Assembly: GCF_023168145.1 (NCBI RefSeq)
Contig: NZ_BQYK01000009.1
Location: 1 to 33,253 of the forward strand
DNA from: Sporosarcina sp. NCCP-2222
Lineage (GTDB): Bacteria > Bacillota > Bacilli > Bacillales_A > Planococcaceae
DNA length: 33,253 nt
Direction of reading: 5' to 3'
Each line of letters begins with the position of its first letter. The stretch's first letter is position 1. Made by a program: the position numbers and the translations under genes. Under the pieces are notes generated by a model that saw only the letters and a program-made list of their open reading frames with translations, did not search any database and had not been told where the DNA came from. Shown piece after piece: positions 1 to 7,467 of the stretch.

Positions 1-2
1 CT

Positions 3-653
3 GGACCAACTGGCGCTACTGGCCTACAAGGCATTACCGGAACGACCGGTGCTACGGGACCCACAGGGGAGACTGGATTACAAGGTATTCAAGGGATTAC
101 CGGACCAACGGGGCCCACAGGTCCTGCGAATGTCGGAACTATTATTCCATTCGCATCTGGTGTACCTGTGTCACTGACTTCTTTAGCGAGCGGAGTAGCC
201 GGCACTGGCGGTTTAATTGGCTTTGGCAATTCTGGTCCTACACTAAGCGCCCTAGGAACATCTGTTGATCTTACCGGAACCGTCGCCGGACCATTGCTCA
301 ATTTTGCATTCTCAGTACCGAGAGCTGGCACAATCACATCAATCTCTGCTTATTTCAGTGTCACATCTGGTGTTTCTTTGGCGCTAGGTTCAATTCGAGT
401 TCGGGCACAACTCTACCAATCTCCAACTCCCAACAATATTTTCACCCCCATTCCAAATGCGTTTGTCGAGCTATCACCTACTCTGGCAGGTACTATTTCT
501 ATCGGGAACATTGTCAGTGGACTAACTACAAATTTAAATATTGGCGTTGCAGCACAGACTAGATTGTTACTGGTATTTTCAATCTCTACAATCGGCAATT
601 CTGTAGCAACCACTTTGGCTGGATACGCTAGTGCAGGTGTGGGAATCAACTGA
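3..653 (+). CDS. BclB-like collagen-repeat surface protein (3' part only)
   Basis: The reading frame is open from the window edge (first full codon at base 3) to the TGA at 651-653, so the start is outside. The first roughly 45 visible residues are Gly-X-Y triplets rich in Thr, Pro and Ala ([18 protein letters not shown]). They are followed by a Gly/Ser/Thr-rich, moderately hydrophobic domain beginning IIPFASG and containing GFGNSG. This order, collagen stalk then an IPFASG-type C-terminal domain, is that of BclB-like exosporium or spore-surface glycoproteins of Bacillales. By analogy the stalk would form a triple helix and the C-terminal domain would trimerise. The N-terminal leader that would prove exosporium targeting is not visible. 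An internal ATG at 168 lies after the stalk and is not a credible start. Confidence 0.85.
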   Translation, partial: GPTGATGLQGITGTTGATGPTGETGLQGIQGITGPTGPTGPANVGTIIPFASGVPVSLTSLASGVAGTGGLIGFGNSGPTLSALGTSVDLTGTVAGPLLNFAFSVPRAGTITSISAYFSVTSGVSLALGSIRVRAQLYQSPTPNNIFTPIPNAFVELSPTLAGTISIGNIVSGLTTNLNIGVAAQTRLLLVFSISTIGNSVATTLAGYASAGVGIN

Positions 654-822
654 ATTACTTCCTCAGATTCTGATATTTAAATTCCGAGAACTTGGATAGC
701 TACTACGATATCCCCCTGCCTTACTTCACAACTTCTTGAACAGCTCACTACATTCCTACTAATCTTTGATTCTGCCAATTCATCACGGTATACTTGTACA
801 AATCGCTAAAAGGAGAGGCTTT

Positions 823-1458
823 ATGAAGAAATTTACGTTCCTTTTATTGTTACCGCTACTGCTAATGGCTTGTACAAAAGAGACACCGCCGGATTCTACA
901 GAGGTTCCGTCCAGTCCTGAACAGAATGACTCCCTTCAGTCGGGGAACCTCAACATGAAAGACTATTTCTTGCAGGACGGAACAATCGCTCACTTTCTGG
1001 GCGATGGGAATGAGTATGCAACTTACACATTGCGCACGGAATGGCTGGATGATCATCATGTGAATGTATATGAAGATAATGGCGGCATGGAGATGCTTCG
1101 CTCGTACCGCTTGGGCGATAATCAAATCACCCTTCTTCAGCAGGAACCGTCCGATGCAGAAGGGGTTGCCACCACATTAGAGTCAATCCGTGACATGCAA
1201 CCTATTGGGACGTACTTGCAATTTCCATTAGAGATAGGCGATACGTTTGATAAATGGACAGTGACGGCCACCGATGCGGAGCTGGATACACCTCTGCAGC
1301 CATTCCAAGACGTCGTCATTATAGAACACACTTATGAAGATGGGGCCGTTTCCCGAGTTTATTTTGCCGAAGGCTTTGGGGAAATTAAACGCGAATATAG
1401 CCACAAAACGGATGACAATGAATTTAAAGTGACCTCGGTCATTGAGAGTATTGAATAA
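823..1458 (+). CDS. Small secreted lipoprotein of unknown function
   Basis: Encodes 211 residues. The ATG at 823 is preferred over an in-frame codon at 766 because AAAGGAGAG lies just upstream of it and the protein then begins with a classic lipoprotein signal: MKKF, a Leu-rich core and the lipobox LMAC, with the lipidated Cys at about residue 16. A short Thr/Ser/Pro/Glu linker follows, then a mixed alpha/beta body with many acidic residues and aromatic strands (for example GTYLQFPLEIGDTFDKW). This resembles generic Bacillus cell-surface lipoproteins, but I recognise no specific family. It stands alone between the collagen-like gene and a strong terminator. It is probably anchored on the outer face of the membrane; ligand unknown. 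Confidence 0.8.
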   Translation: MKKFTFLLLLPLLLMACTKETPPDSTEVPSSPEQNDSLQSGNLNMKDYFLQDGTIAHFLGDGNEYATYTLRTEWLDDHHVNVYEDNGGMEMLRSYRLGDNQITLLQQEPSDAEGVATTLESIRDMQPIGTYLQFPLEIGDTFDKWTVTATDAELDTPLQPFQDVVIIEHTYEDGAVSRVYFAEGFGEIKREYSHKTDDNEFKVTSVIESIE

Positions 1459-1477
1459 CGTAAAGATTTCAACAAAC

Positions 1478-1550
1478 AAAGAACGAACTTGACTGGCTAC
1501 AGGATAGAAACCTCTCCCCTTGTATAGCCAATCAAGTTCGTTCTTTTCAT
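1478..1550. terminator. Long-stem bidirectional terminator
   Basis: Inverted repeat with arms 1478-1499 and 1525-1546 (22 bp, one mismatch) and a 25-nt loop. The right arm continues into TTCTTTTCATTTTCC and, read on the other strand, the left arm leads to TTTGTTTGTTG. It lies between the convergent genes ending at 1458 and 1547 and would stop transcription from both sides. Confidence 0.75.
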
Positions 1551-1846
1551 TTTCCGTCAACCCCCGCGAGAGAAGTCAAATCAGTTTCTCCCAAATGCTT
1601 TTTCACAATTTCCTGCCCCTTCTCCACTTGATCAATTGTGAATCCTGTATGGCTCAATTCAGCTTGCCAGTTTGCTAAGTATACCCCCATGTCCAATTGC
1701 TCGTCCTGTACTGCCACAGCAGCTTCTTCATGCAAATTAAATCCAGCTTTTGCCCAGTCATCTAACAGATAGGCGCTGATTATTATTAAAACTGAACAAG
1801 TGACAGCAATACTTGAAAAAAACAAAGCAATCCCTTTACCGCGCAT
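1547..1846 (-). CDS. Small membrane-anchored protein, unknown
   Basis: About 99 residues, starting MRGKGIALFF. The ATG at 1846 is chosen because GGGGGA sits 6-7 nt upstream; the TTG at 1864 and the ATG at 1852 lie too close to a Shine-Dalgarno. One N-terminal transmembrane segment (about residues 6-26, SSIAVTCSVLIIISAYLL) is followed by a roughly 70-residue, acidic, soluble domain with no Cys, presumably extracytoplasmic. No family is recognised. It is a single gene that converges on the lipoprotein gene and shares its terminator. Confidence 0.6.
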   Translation of the reverse strand: MRGKGIALFFSSIAVTCSVLIIISAYLLDDWAKAGFNLHEEAAVAVQDEQLDMGVYLANWQAELSHTGFTIDQVEKGQEIVKKHLGETDLTSLAGVDGK

Positions 1847-2189
1847 TCTCATTCCCCCAGTCAATTTCTTTCCTTTACTTTACAGCAACTTTTGTATTGA
1901 TTAAATCAAAAAATTGCGATAAATAACGAGGTATACATAGCTATTTCGGAGAAAAATTCCCCTTCTCTATTTCCTTCGACAGATTAATTTGTCTAATGTT
2001 CAGGATGCATGATGAAAATTTCTTTTTTTGCAGGGCATGCGGTAACTTTTGATGTATCTTCTGCTTAATCGAGAATGATAAGAGAAAAGGTAGAAGGAAG
2101 TCTTTACTATATTTTTTCTATTTTTATTAAATCTACTTCCAGAAGCAGCCTACACTACTTTCCCGCTATGAAACCCATTCCTTAACAAT

Positions 2190-2242
2190 ACTAATAGTTA
2201 GTTCCTCTCACTTCCACTCAACAACAAATGAACTAATAGTTA
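2190..2242 (+). repeat. Direct pair of ACTAATAGTTA motifs
   Basis: The 11-mer ACTAATAGTTA occurs at 2190-2200 and again at 2232-2242, 42 nt apart (about four helical turns). Each copy is built around the partly palindromic core ACTAATAGT. The second copy ends 3 nt before the candidate -35 of the chemoreceptor promoter, a position typical of activator half-sites. The protein that would bind is unknown. Confidence 0.4.
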
Positions 2243-2245
2243 AAC

Positions 2246-2274
2246 TTTACATAGGTCTTTTGAAATGCTATATT
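2246..2274 (+). promoter_or_regulatory. Candidate sigma-A promoter of the MCP gene
   Basis: TTTACA at 2246-2251 and TATATT at 2269-2274, separated by 17 nt. Transcription would start near 2281, leaving a leader of about 60 nt. The sequence does not fit the sigma-D motility promoter (TAAA/GCCGATAT) well. Confidence 0.5.
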
Positions 2275-2341
2275 TCATTAGTAGTTTACTAGATTCATTC
2301 ATATTATTAGATTTTATTATCCAGAAAGAAGGAAGAAATGT

Positions 2342-4024
2342 ATGAAGTTCAAACACATTGCAACAAAAATACTTTTCGGCTTCGGAATTGTTATTGTGCT
2401 GCTGATCGCATACGGAGGTTTTAACTTCGTAGACAATATGCAGGCGAATCGCCATGTCGATGAAATCATTAACGAACATGCCAAGCTCTTGATTGCCAAT
2501 GAAAAGCTGTCAGAATCGATGTCTGGCCGTATTTCATCGGCACAAGGTTATATGCTGACAGGCGATCCGAAATACAAAGAGTTATTCGAGAGTTATTCAA
2601 CAACCGGGAAAGAGAGTGAGGCAATTGTTCGCTCAATTAGCGACTCAGAGGAGTTCGATCAATTAATTAAAAAGACTGTCGCTTGGCGTGAATATATTAC
2701 AACAAAGGTATTTGAAGAATATGATAAAGGAAACAAAGATGCAGCTTATAATAATCTATTAGCAGTCAGCAATGAGATATCTGATATCAAAAATGGATAT
2801 GACTCCTTTGCAGATAACAGTGAAGCAAAAATGCAGGAAGTCGGAAAGGAAATCATTGATTCCGGGAACCGTTCCAGCCTAATTGGCGTAGTTGGATCCG
2901 TCCTCATTATCCTCCTTTCCATCGCAGTCGCCTTTATCACCGCTCGGAGCATTTCCAAGCCGGTCATTGCCGTGGCGGAACGGATGCGCGTCATTGCAGA
3001 CGGCGATATTGGGCAAGAACCACTTCACACGATTGCAAGGGATGAAGTCGGCCAGCTTGTAGACGCGATGAATGACATGAACAGTAAAGTCCATGACATT
3101 ATTAAACAGATTAACGAAGTGGCGAATACAGTCGCTTCTCACAGTGAAGAATTGACCCAATCCGCAAATGAAGTGAAAGCTGGATCTTCCCAAATTGCAC
3201 TGACTATGCAGGAATTAGCTGCGGGCTCTGAGACACAGGCTAACAATGCAAGCGATCTTGCCATCATGATGGAAATGTTCTCAGGAAAAGTACAAGAGGC
3301 AGAGAATAATGGCGAAACGGTACAAACCCATTCGGATGCAGTTCGTACGATGACAGCAGAAGGACAGGAAATGATGGATTCTTCCAATGAACAAATGGAT
3401 AATATTAACAGCATCGTGCGTCAATCTGTGGAGCAGGTGGAAGGATTGGCAGTCCGGACGGGAGAAATTTCGAAACTGGTGACTGTCATCCATGATATTG
3501 CGGAGCAGACAAATTTACTTGCACTCAATGCAGCGATTGAGGCGGCACGTGCAGGAGAACAAGGCCGCGGATTCGCAGTCGTAGCAGATGAAGTACGGAA
3601 ATTGGCAGAACAAGTTGCCCTTTCCGTCTCAGACATTTCAGGAATTGCCAGCAGCATTCAACAGGAAACGAAAGTGGTCACAGCTGCACTGGCGGACGGA
3701 TATAAAGAAGTGGAAACGGGATCCGAGCAGATCAAATTAACCAGCATCACATTTGGTAAAATTAATGAAGCGGTCTCCCAAATGAGTGATAATATTACGA
3801 CTGTCAGCTCGAATTTAAATGACATCGTAGAAAGCACAGGGAAAATCAATATGAAAATCGATGAAATTGCATCGGTTTCCGAGGAAGCGGCTGCCGGAGT
3901 CGAAGAGACTTCCGCCTCGGTTCAGCAAACAGCCAGCTCGATGGAGGAAGTGGCATCGAGCTCAGATCAATTGGCACGGATGTCCGAGGAATTGAATAGC
4001 CTGGTGAGACAGTTCAAGCTCTAA
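2342..4024 (+). CDS. Methyl-accepting chemotaxis protein
   Basis: 560 residues, ATG at 2342 preceded by AAGGAAG. Layout: TM1 at about residues 8-30; an extracytoplasmic all-helical sensor of about 145 residues resembling the four-helix-bundle MCP ligand-binding domain; TM2 at about 179-201; a HAMP domain at about 202-254; then the cytoplasmic coiled-coil signalling domain. The highly conserved hairpin tip that contacts CheA and CheW is intact at about 385-424 ([20 protein letters not shown], then [17 protein letters not shown]). Gln/Glu-rich heptads on both sides provide likely methylation sites. The C-terminus (VRQFKL) has no CheR-tethering pentapeptide. It acts in the membrane, passing ligand binding to the chemotaxis phosphorelay. 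The ligand cannot be inferred. Single gene with its own terminator. Confidence 0.95.
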   Translation: MKFKHIATKILFGFGIVIVLLIAYGGFNFVDNMQANRHVDEIINEHAKLLIANEKLSESMSGRISSAQGYMLTGDPKYKELFESYSTTGKESEAIVRSISDSEEFDQLIKKTVAWREYITTKVFEEYDKGNKDAAYNNLLAVSNEISDIKNGYDSFADNSEAKMQEVGKEIIDSGNRSSLIGVVGSVLIILLSIAVAFITARSISKPVIAVAERMRVIADGDIGQEPLHTIARDEVGQLVDAMNDMNSKVHDIIKQINEVANTVASHSEELTQSANEVKAGSSQIALTMQELAAGSETQANNASDLAIMMEMFSGKVQEAENNGETVQTHSDAVRTMTAEGQEMMDSSNEQMDNINSIVRQSVEQVEGLAVRTGEISKLVTVIHDIAEQTNLLALNAAIEAARAGEQGRGFAVVADEVRKLAEQVALSVSDISGIASSIQQETKVVTAALADGYKEVETGSEQIKLTSITFGKINEAVSQMSDNITTVSSNLNDIVESTGKINMKIDEIASVSEEAAAGVEETSASVQQTASSMEEVASSSDQLARMSEELNSLVRQFKL

Positions 4025-4030
4025 TAATGA

Positions 4031-4066
4031 AAGCGGAGATCCCCAGGAGGATTCTCCGCTTTTTTA
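4031..4066 (+). terminator. Rho-independent terminator of the MCP gene
   Basis: AAGCGGAGA (4031-4039) pairs with TCTCCGCTT (4053-4061), with additional TCC/GGA pairing inside, followed by a T run (TTTTTTAATTG). Confidence 0.9.
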
Positions 4067-4073
4067 ATTGAAA

Positions 4074-4388
4074 CTATGCCGGCGCAACTTCTGTAGTCCT
4101 TTTTAGGATTATAATACTCAACCCTTGTGCTATAAATAAAAGTAAAATTAGGATCACCATGTATTCCCGGTACATGTCAAACGCGACCGCCTGAATTACC
4201 CGATGATAGCCTTCAATCAACAGCCAGCCAATCGGAAAAACAGGGATGGAATACTTATAGGAAGCATGGAGAATCCTTTTTCCCCTTTCACTTTTCGATT
4301 CATTCCCCAGTGTAAACTTCATCGTTGTGTACGTGAAAAATAAAAAAAACGGAATGATACACATACCAAAAATACTTAACCAACTCAT
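4074..4388 (-). CDS. Small multi-spanning membrane protein, unknown
   Basis: 104 residues, ATG at 4388 with GGGGGA 6 nt upstream. Three hydrophobic segments are visible: about residues 3-20 (IFGMCIIPFFLFFTYTT), 46-60 (YSIPVFPIGWLLI) and 76-96 (YMVILILLLFIAQGLSIIIL). A basic, Lys/Arg/Ser-rich loop lies between the first two. The codon pattern and ribosome binding site are those of a real gene, but I recognise no family. It is convergent with the chemoreceptor gene and separated from it by that gene's terminator, so a functional link is not implied. Confidence 0.65.
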   Translation of the reverse strand: MSWLSIFGMCIIPFFLFFTYTTMKFTLGNESKSERGKRILHASYKYSIPVFPIGWLLIEGYHRVIQAVAFDMYREYMVILILLLFIAQGLSIIILKRTTEVAPA

Positions 4389-4855
4389 CTTGCGTCCCCC
4401 TATTCCCCGTGTTTAAAGCACCCACTTCACTCTACCATATTTCGGAAATGTAAACAAAGATAATTCTGTTTACTTTCAGAAAACCTAAATCCCCTGCTCT
4501 TGGAAAGCTAAAGAATGTTACTTTATAGGCAGTTCGCTACCCTTACCATAATATTTATAATAATTGTAATTAATACGTCCAAGCAGCTAAGCTTTCTCTA
4601 CTCGAACTCTATTTAAAATTTTCATTACATCACTCCCCCGACCATTGTTCCGTTTTATTATTTTCTTATATTATTTTTCAATATCAAAGGATAGGGTTGC
4701 ATTTGAAACGCCTTTTTTCACAACCACCTAAAAATTCAATACTATTGATAAGAAAATTCCTCAAAAATACTCCCAAACCCTTATTCTTAAGCATACCAAG
4801 CGTACTAATTCTTTTATTAAATTTATAAACACCTTCCATATAGAAGGCAAAATAT

Positions 4856-4870
4856 TGTATGCGTTTTCAT
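4856..4870 (-). promoter_or_regulatory. Candidate cre (CcpA) site
   Basis: Read on the minus strand the sequence is ATGAAAACGCATACA. It fits the relaxed cre consensus WTGNAANCGNWNNCW at every position and the stricter TGWAARCGYTWNCW with one mismatch. Its centre is about 75 bp upstream of the predicted start of the 4995 transcript, a position from which CcpA could activate rather than block. Confidence 0.45.
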
Positions 4871-4902
4871 TATAGGAAAATTATTAAATTGCCTAAAAAC
4901 TA

Positions 4903-4940
4903 TTTACAAATCATTTTTCTCAGTGATATATTGTATATCA
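4903..4940 (+). promoter_or_regulatory. Promoter with palindromic operator over the -10
   Basis: TTTACA at 4903-4908 and TATATT at 4927-4932 (18-nt spacer) make a plausible sigma-A promoter. The -10 lies inside the perfect palindrome TGATATA-TTG-TATATCA (4924-4940, 7-bp arms). The position suggests a repressor operator; the symmetry recalls GntR/FadR-type sites, but no regulator gene is adjacent. Confidence 0.5.
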
Positions 4941-4994
4941 TATTATTGAGTGAGCGCCATTCGCTCTTACTTTAGCGGAAGAAGGTAGACATCT

Positions 4995-6158
4995 ATGTTA
5001 TCAAACCCAGTTATCGCCACAACTCTCATTTTCGCGTTGATTGCGCTAGGTGAATGGCTTTCGATTGTATCCAGAGCCCGAATTCCTATGCTGTTGACCG
5101 CAATGGTAGGATTTCTCCTTCTGACATGGTTCGGTATTTTCCCGAAGGACTTGTTGGATAAAGCACAATTCCCAGCGCTCGGCGCCCTGTTAATCGGGCC
5201 AGCGATTTTGCATATGGGGACCATGATTCCTTTTTCACTGTTAAAAAGCCAAATTAAAGCCGTCATAATTTCACTTGGCGGAGTTATCTTTTCAGGCATA
5301 CTAATTTTAATTATCATCCCATTGATCTTTGATTACCCTACCGCGGTGGCAGGGATTGGCCCAATCAGCGGCGGCATTATTGCTCTTTTGATTACGACAG
5401 ACAAATTGACAGAGATTGGTTTATCGAGTCTCGTCATCATTCCCGCATTGATCGTCGCTTTCCAAGGTGTTCTTGGCATGCCGCTCGCTGCAACATTCAT
5501 GCGAAAATACGCCAAAGTCATTCAAACCGAAATGAACAACGGCACGTATCGTCCGATGGTCACTGAACCTGTAGAAGAAGCAGAAAAGAAGAAAAAAGCA
5601 AGTCCCCTTGCAACCAGTGCGACATTAAAATTGTTCTTCATCTTTGTGGGTGCATCCATCGGTGTTGCTCTAGGTTCGGTAACTCCGATCCACTACAGCC
5701 TATGGTGCCTTGCAATCGGTGTTATAGGTTTGAAACTTGGCCTATTTGAAGCAAAATCATTAGAGAAGGCAAATTCCTTTACCATTACGATGATTGCTAT
5801 CATTTTTGTCGTCATCGGGACGATGGCAGGGGTAACGCCAAAAGATGTCTGGCATAACTTGCCGAGTGTCGTTCTTATTCTGGTAATCGGCATTTTCGGT
5901 ATCGCTCTAGGCGGCTTCCTTATGTCCAAGCTCGTCGGGTGGCATCCTTATAAAGGAATGCCGGTCGCACTGACCGCCCTATTCGGCTTCCCGGGAGACT
6001 ACATCTTATGTGAAGAAGTGAGCAGAAGCATTGCAAAGGATGAAAAAGAAGAAAAGGCGATTTTCAATGAATTGCTTGCACCGATGCTAATTGGCGGGTT
6101 TACAACCGTAACCGTCGCATCCGTCATCATCGCCGGTATTTTAGTGAAAACATTATAA
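4995..6158 (+). CDS. Polytopic membrane transporter, likely secondary (peptide or amino-acid product?)
   Basis: 387 residues, ATG at 4995 with AGAAGGT upstream. About ten hydrophobic segments in two halves are separated by a charged cytoplasmic loop at about 175-215 (EPVEEAEKKKKAS). Gly-rich re-entrant-looking motifs occur at GIGPISGGIIALL (about 118-130) and FGFPGDYILCEE (about 330-341). This is typical of inverted-repeat secondary carriers such as the GltS/DUF819-like group, but I cannot assign a named family. Each half opens with a similar helix pair, and the N-terminal LGEW motif resembles that of the DUF3100 protein at 22173. The stop is 13 nt before the start of the amidohydrolase, so the two are one operon. 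The transporter probably moves a substrate or product of that enzyme. Confidence 0.75.
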   Translation: MLSNPVIATTLIFALIALGEWLSIVSRARIPMLLTAMVGFLLLTWFGIFPKDLLDKAQFPALGALLIGPAILHMGTMIPFSLLKSQIKAVIISLGGVIFSGILILIIIPLIFDYPTAVAGIGPISGGIIALLITTDKLTEIGLSSLVIIPALIVAFQGVLGMPLAATFMRKYAKVIQTEMNNGTYRPMVTEPVEEAEKKKKASPLATSATLKLFFIFVGASIGVALGSVTPIHYSLWCLAIGVIGLKLGLFEAKSLEKANSFTITMIAIIFVVIGTMAGVTPKDVWHNLPSVVLILVIGIFGIALGGFLMSKLVGWHPYKGMPVALTALFGFPGDYILCEEVSRSIAKDEKEEKAIFNELLAPMLIGGFTTVTVASVIIAGILVKTL

Positions 6159-6171
6159 TGGAGGGATTTAC

Positions 6172-7413
6172 ATGGTTAGAAAAATTGTAAAGAACGGTCT
6201 TATTATAGATGGAACAGGTAGCGAGCCGAAGAAAGGCCAAATTGTCGTCATCGTAAACAATCGAATTGAGTTTATTGGAAAGGAAGAAGACTTTCAGGCG
6301 AGTGGCGATGAAACGGTGATTGATGCCCAAGGCGGCACGATTCTTCCGGGTTTCATTGACACACATGTCCATATGATGCTCGAATTCTCACCGATTGCCG
6401 AGCGCCTTGCAACGCCGTTCTCGTTCATGTATTACCAAGCGGCCGAATACTTAAAAACGACACTACATGCCGGCATCACGTCCGTCCGGGATGCACTCGG
6501 AACCGATTTAGGCGTAAAAAAAGCAGTGGACGAAGGATTAATTGCTGGACCACGCCTCCAATTGAGCATCAACGCGCTTACCATTACAGGCGGACACGGA
6601 GATGGCTATACTGTTTCCGGAAATGTAGTCGACCTGCTTCCATCTGATTACCCAGGCATGCCAAGCGGCGTTTGTGATGGTGTAGAAGAAGTGCGGAAGA
6701 AGACGCGCGAAATGCTTCGGGCTGGCGCTGAAGTCATCAAAGTCCATGCAACAGGCGGCGTGCTGAGTGCGACCGATCATCCTGAATTTACTCAGTTTTC
6801 TCTCGAGGAATTAAAAGTCATTGTTGAAGAAGGCAAATTCCGTAAAGGTGTAAAAGTAATGGCGCATGCGCAAGGCGCGGAGGGAATTAAAAACGCAGTG
6901 CGTGCCGGCATTCACTCGATTGAGCATGGAATTTTCATTGATGACGAGGCGATTGAACTGATGCTGGAAAACGGCACATATCTTGTCCCTACTCTTTTAG
7001 CTCCTGTTGCGGTTTTAGAAACGGCTGAAGAAACAGGCATGCCGGAAACAGCTGTCCAAAAATCAAAAGAAGTGATCGATATCCATGTCGCAAGCTTCAA
7101 AAAGGCACACGAGGCTGGAGTTAAAATCGCCATGGGGACAGACGCTGGTGTCTTTAAACATGGCACGAACTTGCGTGAACTCGGCTTAATGGCAGACGCT
7201 GGCATGACCCCAATGGAAACAATCGTCGCTTCTACGAAAACGGCAGCGGAATGCCTTGGCTGGGAAGATCGCCTTGGCACATTGGAAGCTGGCAAACTGG
7301 CTGACTTGATCATTGTCAAAGGCAATCCTCTTGAAGATATTCACTCTCTTGCGGACAACGATACAATTCAGGTTGTCGTGAAAGATGGTAAAGTGGAGAA
7401 AGATATTCGATAA
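6172..7413 (+). CDS. Metal-dependent amidohydrolase, Xaa-dipeptidase/imidazolonepropionase-like
   Basis: 413 residues, ATG at 6172 behind GGAGGGA. It has the complete binuclear-metal amidohydrolase set: HVH at residues 65-67 after the beta-sandwich (PGFIDTHVH), a likely carboxylated Lys190 (EVIKVHATGGV), His232 (MAHAQG), His252 (SIEHG) and the catalytic Asp324 (MGTDAG). The C-terminal GTLEAGKLADLIIVKGNPL closes the beta-sandwich. The sequence style (TSVRDALG, TITGGHGD) is that of the COG1228 group, which includes Xaa-Pro and Xaa-Arg/Lys dipeptidases. Hydrolysis of a dipeptide or N-acyl amino acid is the likely role; exact substrate unknown. It is the second gene of a two-gene operon with the transporter and converges on the peptide ABC transporter genes, which supports a peptide-related job. 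Confidence 0.88.
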   Translation: MVRKIVKNGLIIDGTGSEPKKGQIVVIVNNRIEFIGKEEDFQASGDETVIDAQGGTILPGFIDTHVHMMLEFSPIAERLATPFSFMYYQAAEYLKTTLHAGITSVRDALGTDLGVKKAVDEGLIAGPRLQLSINALTITGGHGDGYTVSGNVVDLLPSDYPGMPSGVCDGVEEVRKKTREMLRAGAEVIKVHATGGVLSATDHPEFTQFSLEELKVIVEEGKFRKGVKVMAHAQGAEGIKNAVRAGIHSIEHGIFIDDEAIELMLENGTYLVPTLLAPVAVLETAEETGMPETAVQKSKEVIDIHVASFKKAHEAGVKIAMGTDAGVFKHGTNLRELGLMADAGMTPMETIVASTKTAAECLGWEDRLGTLEAGKLADLIIVKGNPLEDIHSLADNDTIQVVVKDGKVEKDIR

Positions 7414-7425
7414 TCACCATAAAAT

Positions 7426-7463
7426 ACAGCCCCCATGTGAAACTTCACAATGGGGGCTGTTAC
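7426..7463. terminator. Bidirectional terminator between amidohydrolase and binding protein
   Basis: ACAGCCCCCAT (7426-7436) pairs with ATGGGGGCTGT (7450-7460), extended inward by GTGAA/TTCAC across one bulge. On the minus strand it is followed by ATTTTATGG, on the plus strand only by TACTAGTTT, so it is probably stronger for the minus-strand operon. Confidence 0.8.
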
Positions 7464-7467
7464 TAGT

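Larger units (their letters stand above)
1847..2341. other. AT-rich intergenic region upstream of the MCP gene
   Basis: No credible coding frame is present. It contains the promoter region of the minus-strand small gene at its left end and, at 2190-2274, a repeat pair and candidate promoter for the chemoreceptor (listed separately). I see no recognisable riboswitch or structured RNA in the rest. Confidence 0.6.
4389..4994. other. AT-rich intergenic region with regulatory sites at its right end
   Basis: No credible gene. The left 450 bases are AT-rich with short homopolymer runs and show nothing recognisable. From 4856 on it holds a cre-like site, a promoter with a palindrome over its -10 and a small GAGCG/CGCTC hairpin (4952-4966) in the leader of the transporter gene. 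Confidence 0.6.

Noticed and set aside
2243..2275. Sigma-D (motility) promoter before the chemoreceptor
   Set aside because: TAAA is present but no GCCGATAT-like -10 lies at the right distance; a sigma-A type pair fits better.
1865..2340. Riboswitch in the leader of the chemoreceptor gene
   Set aside because: No conserved aptamer motif or paired expression platform could be recognised.
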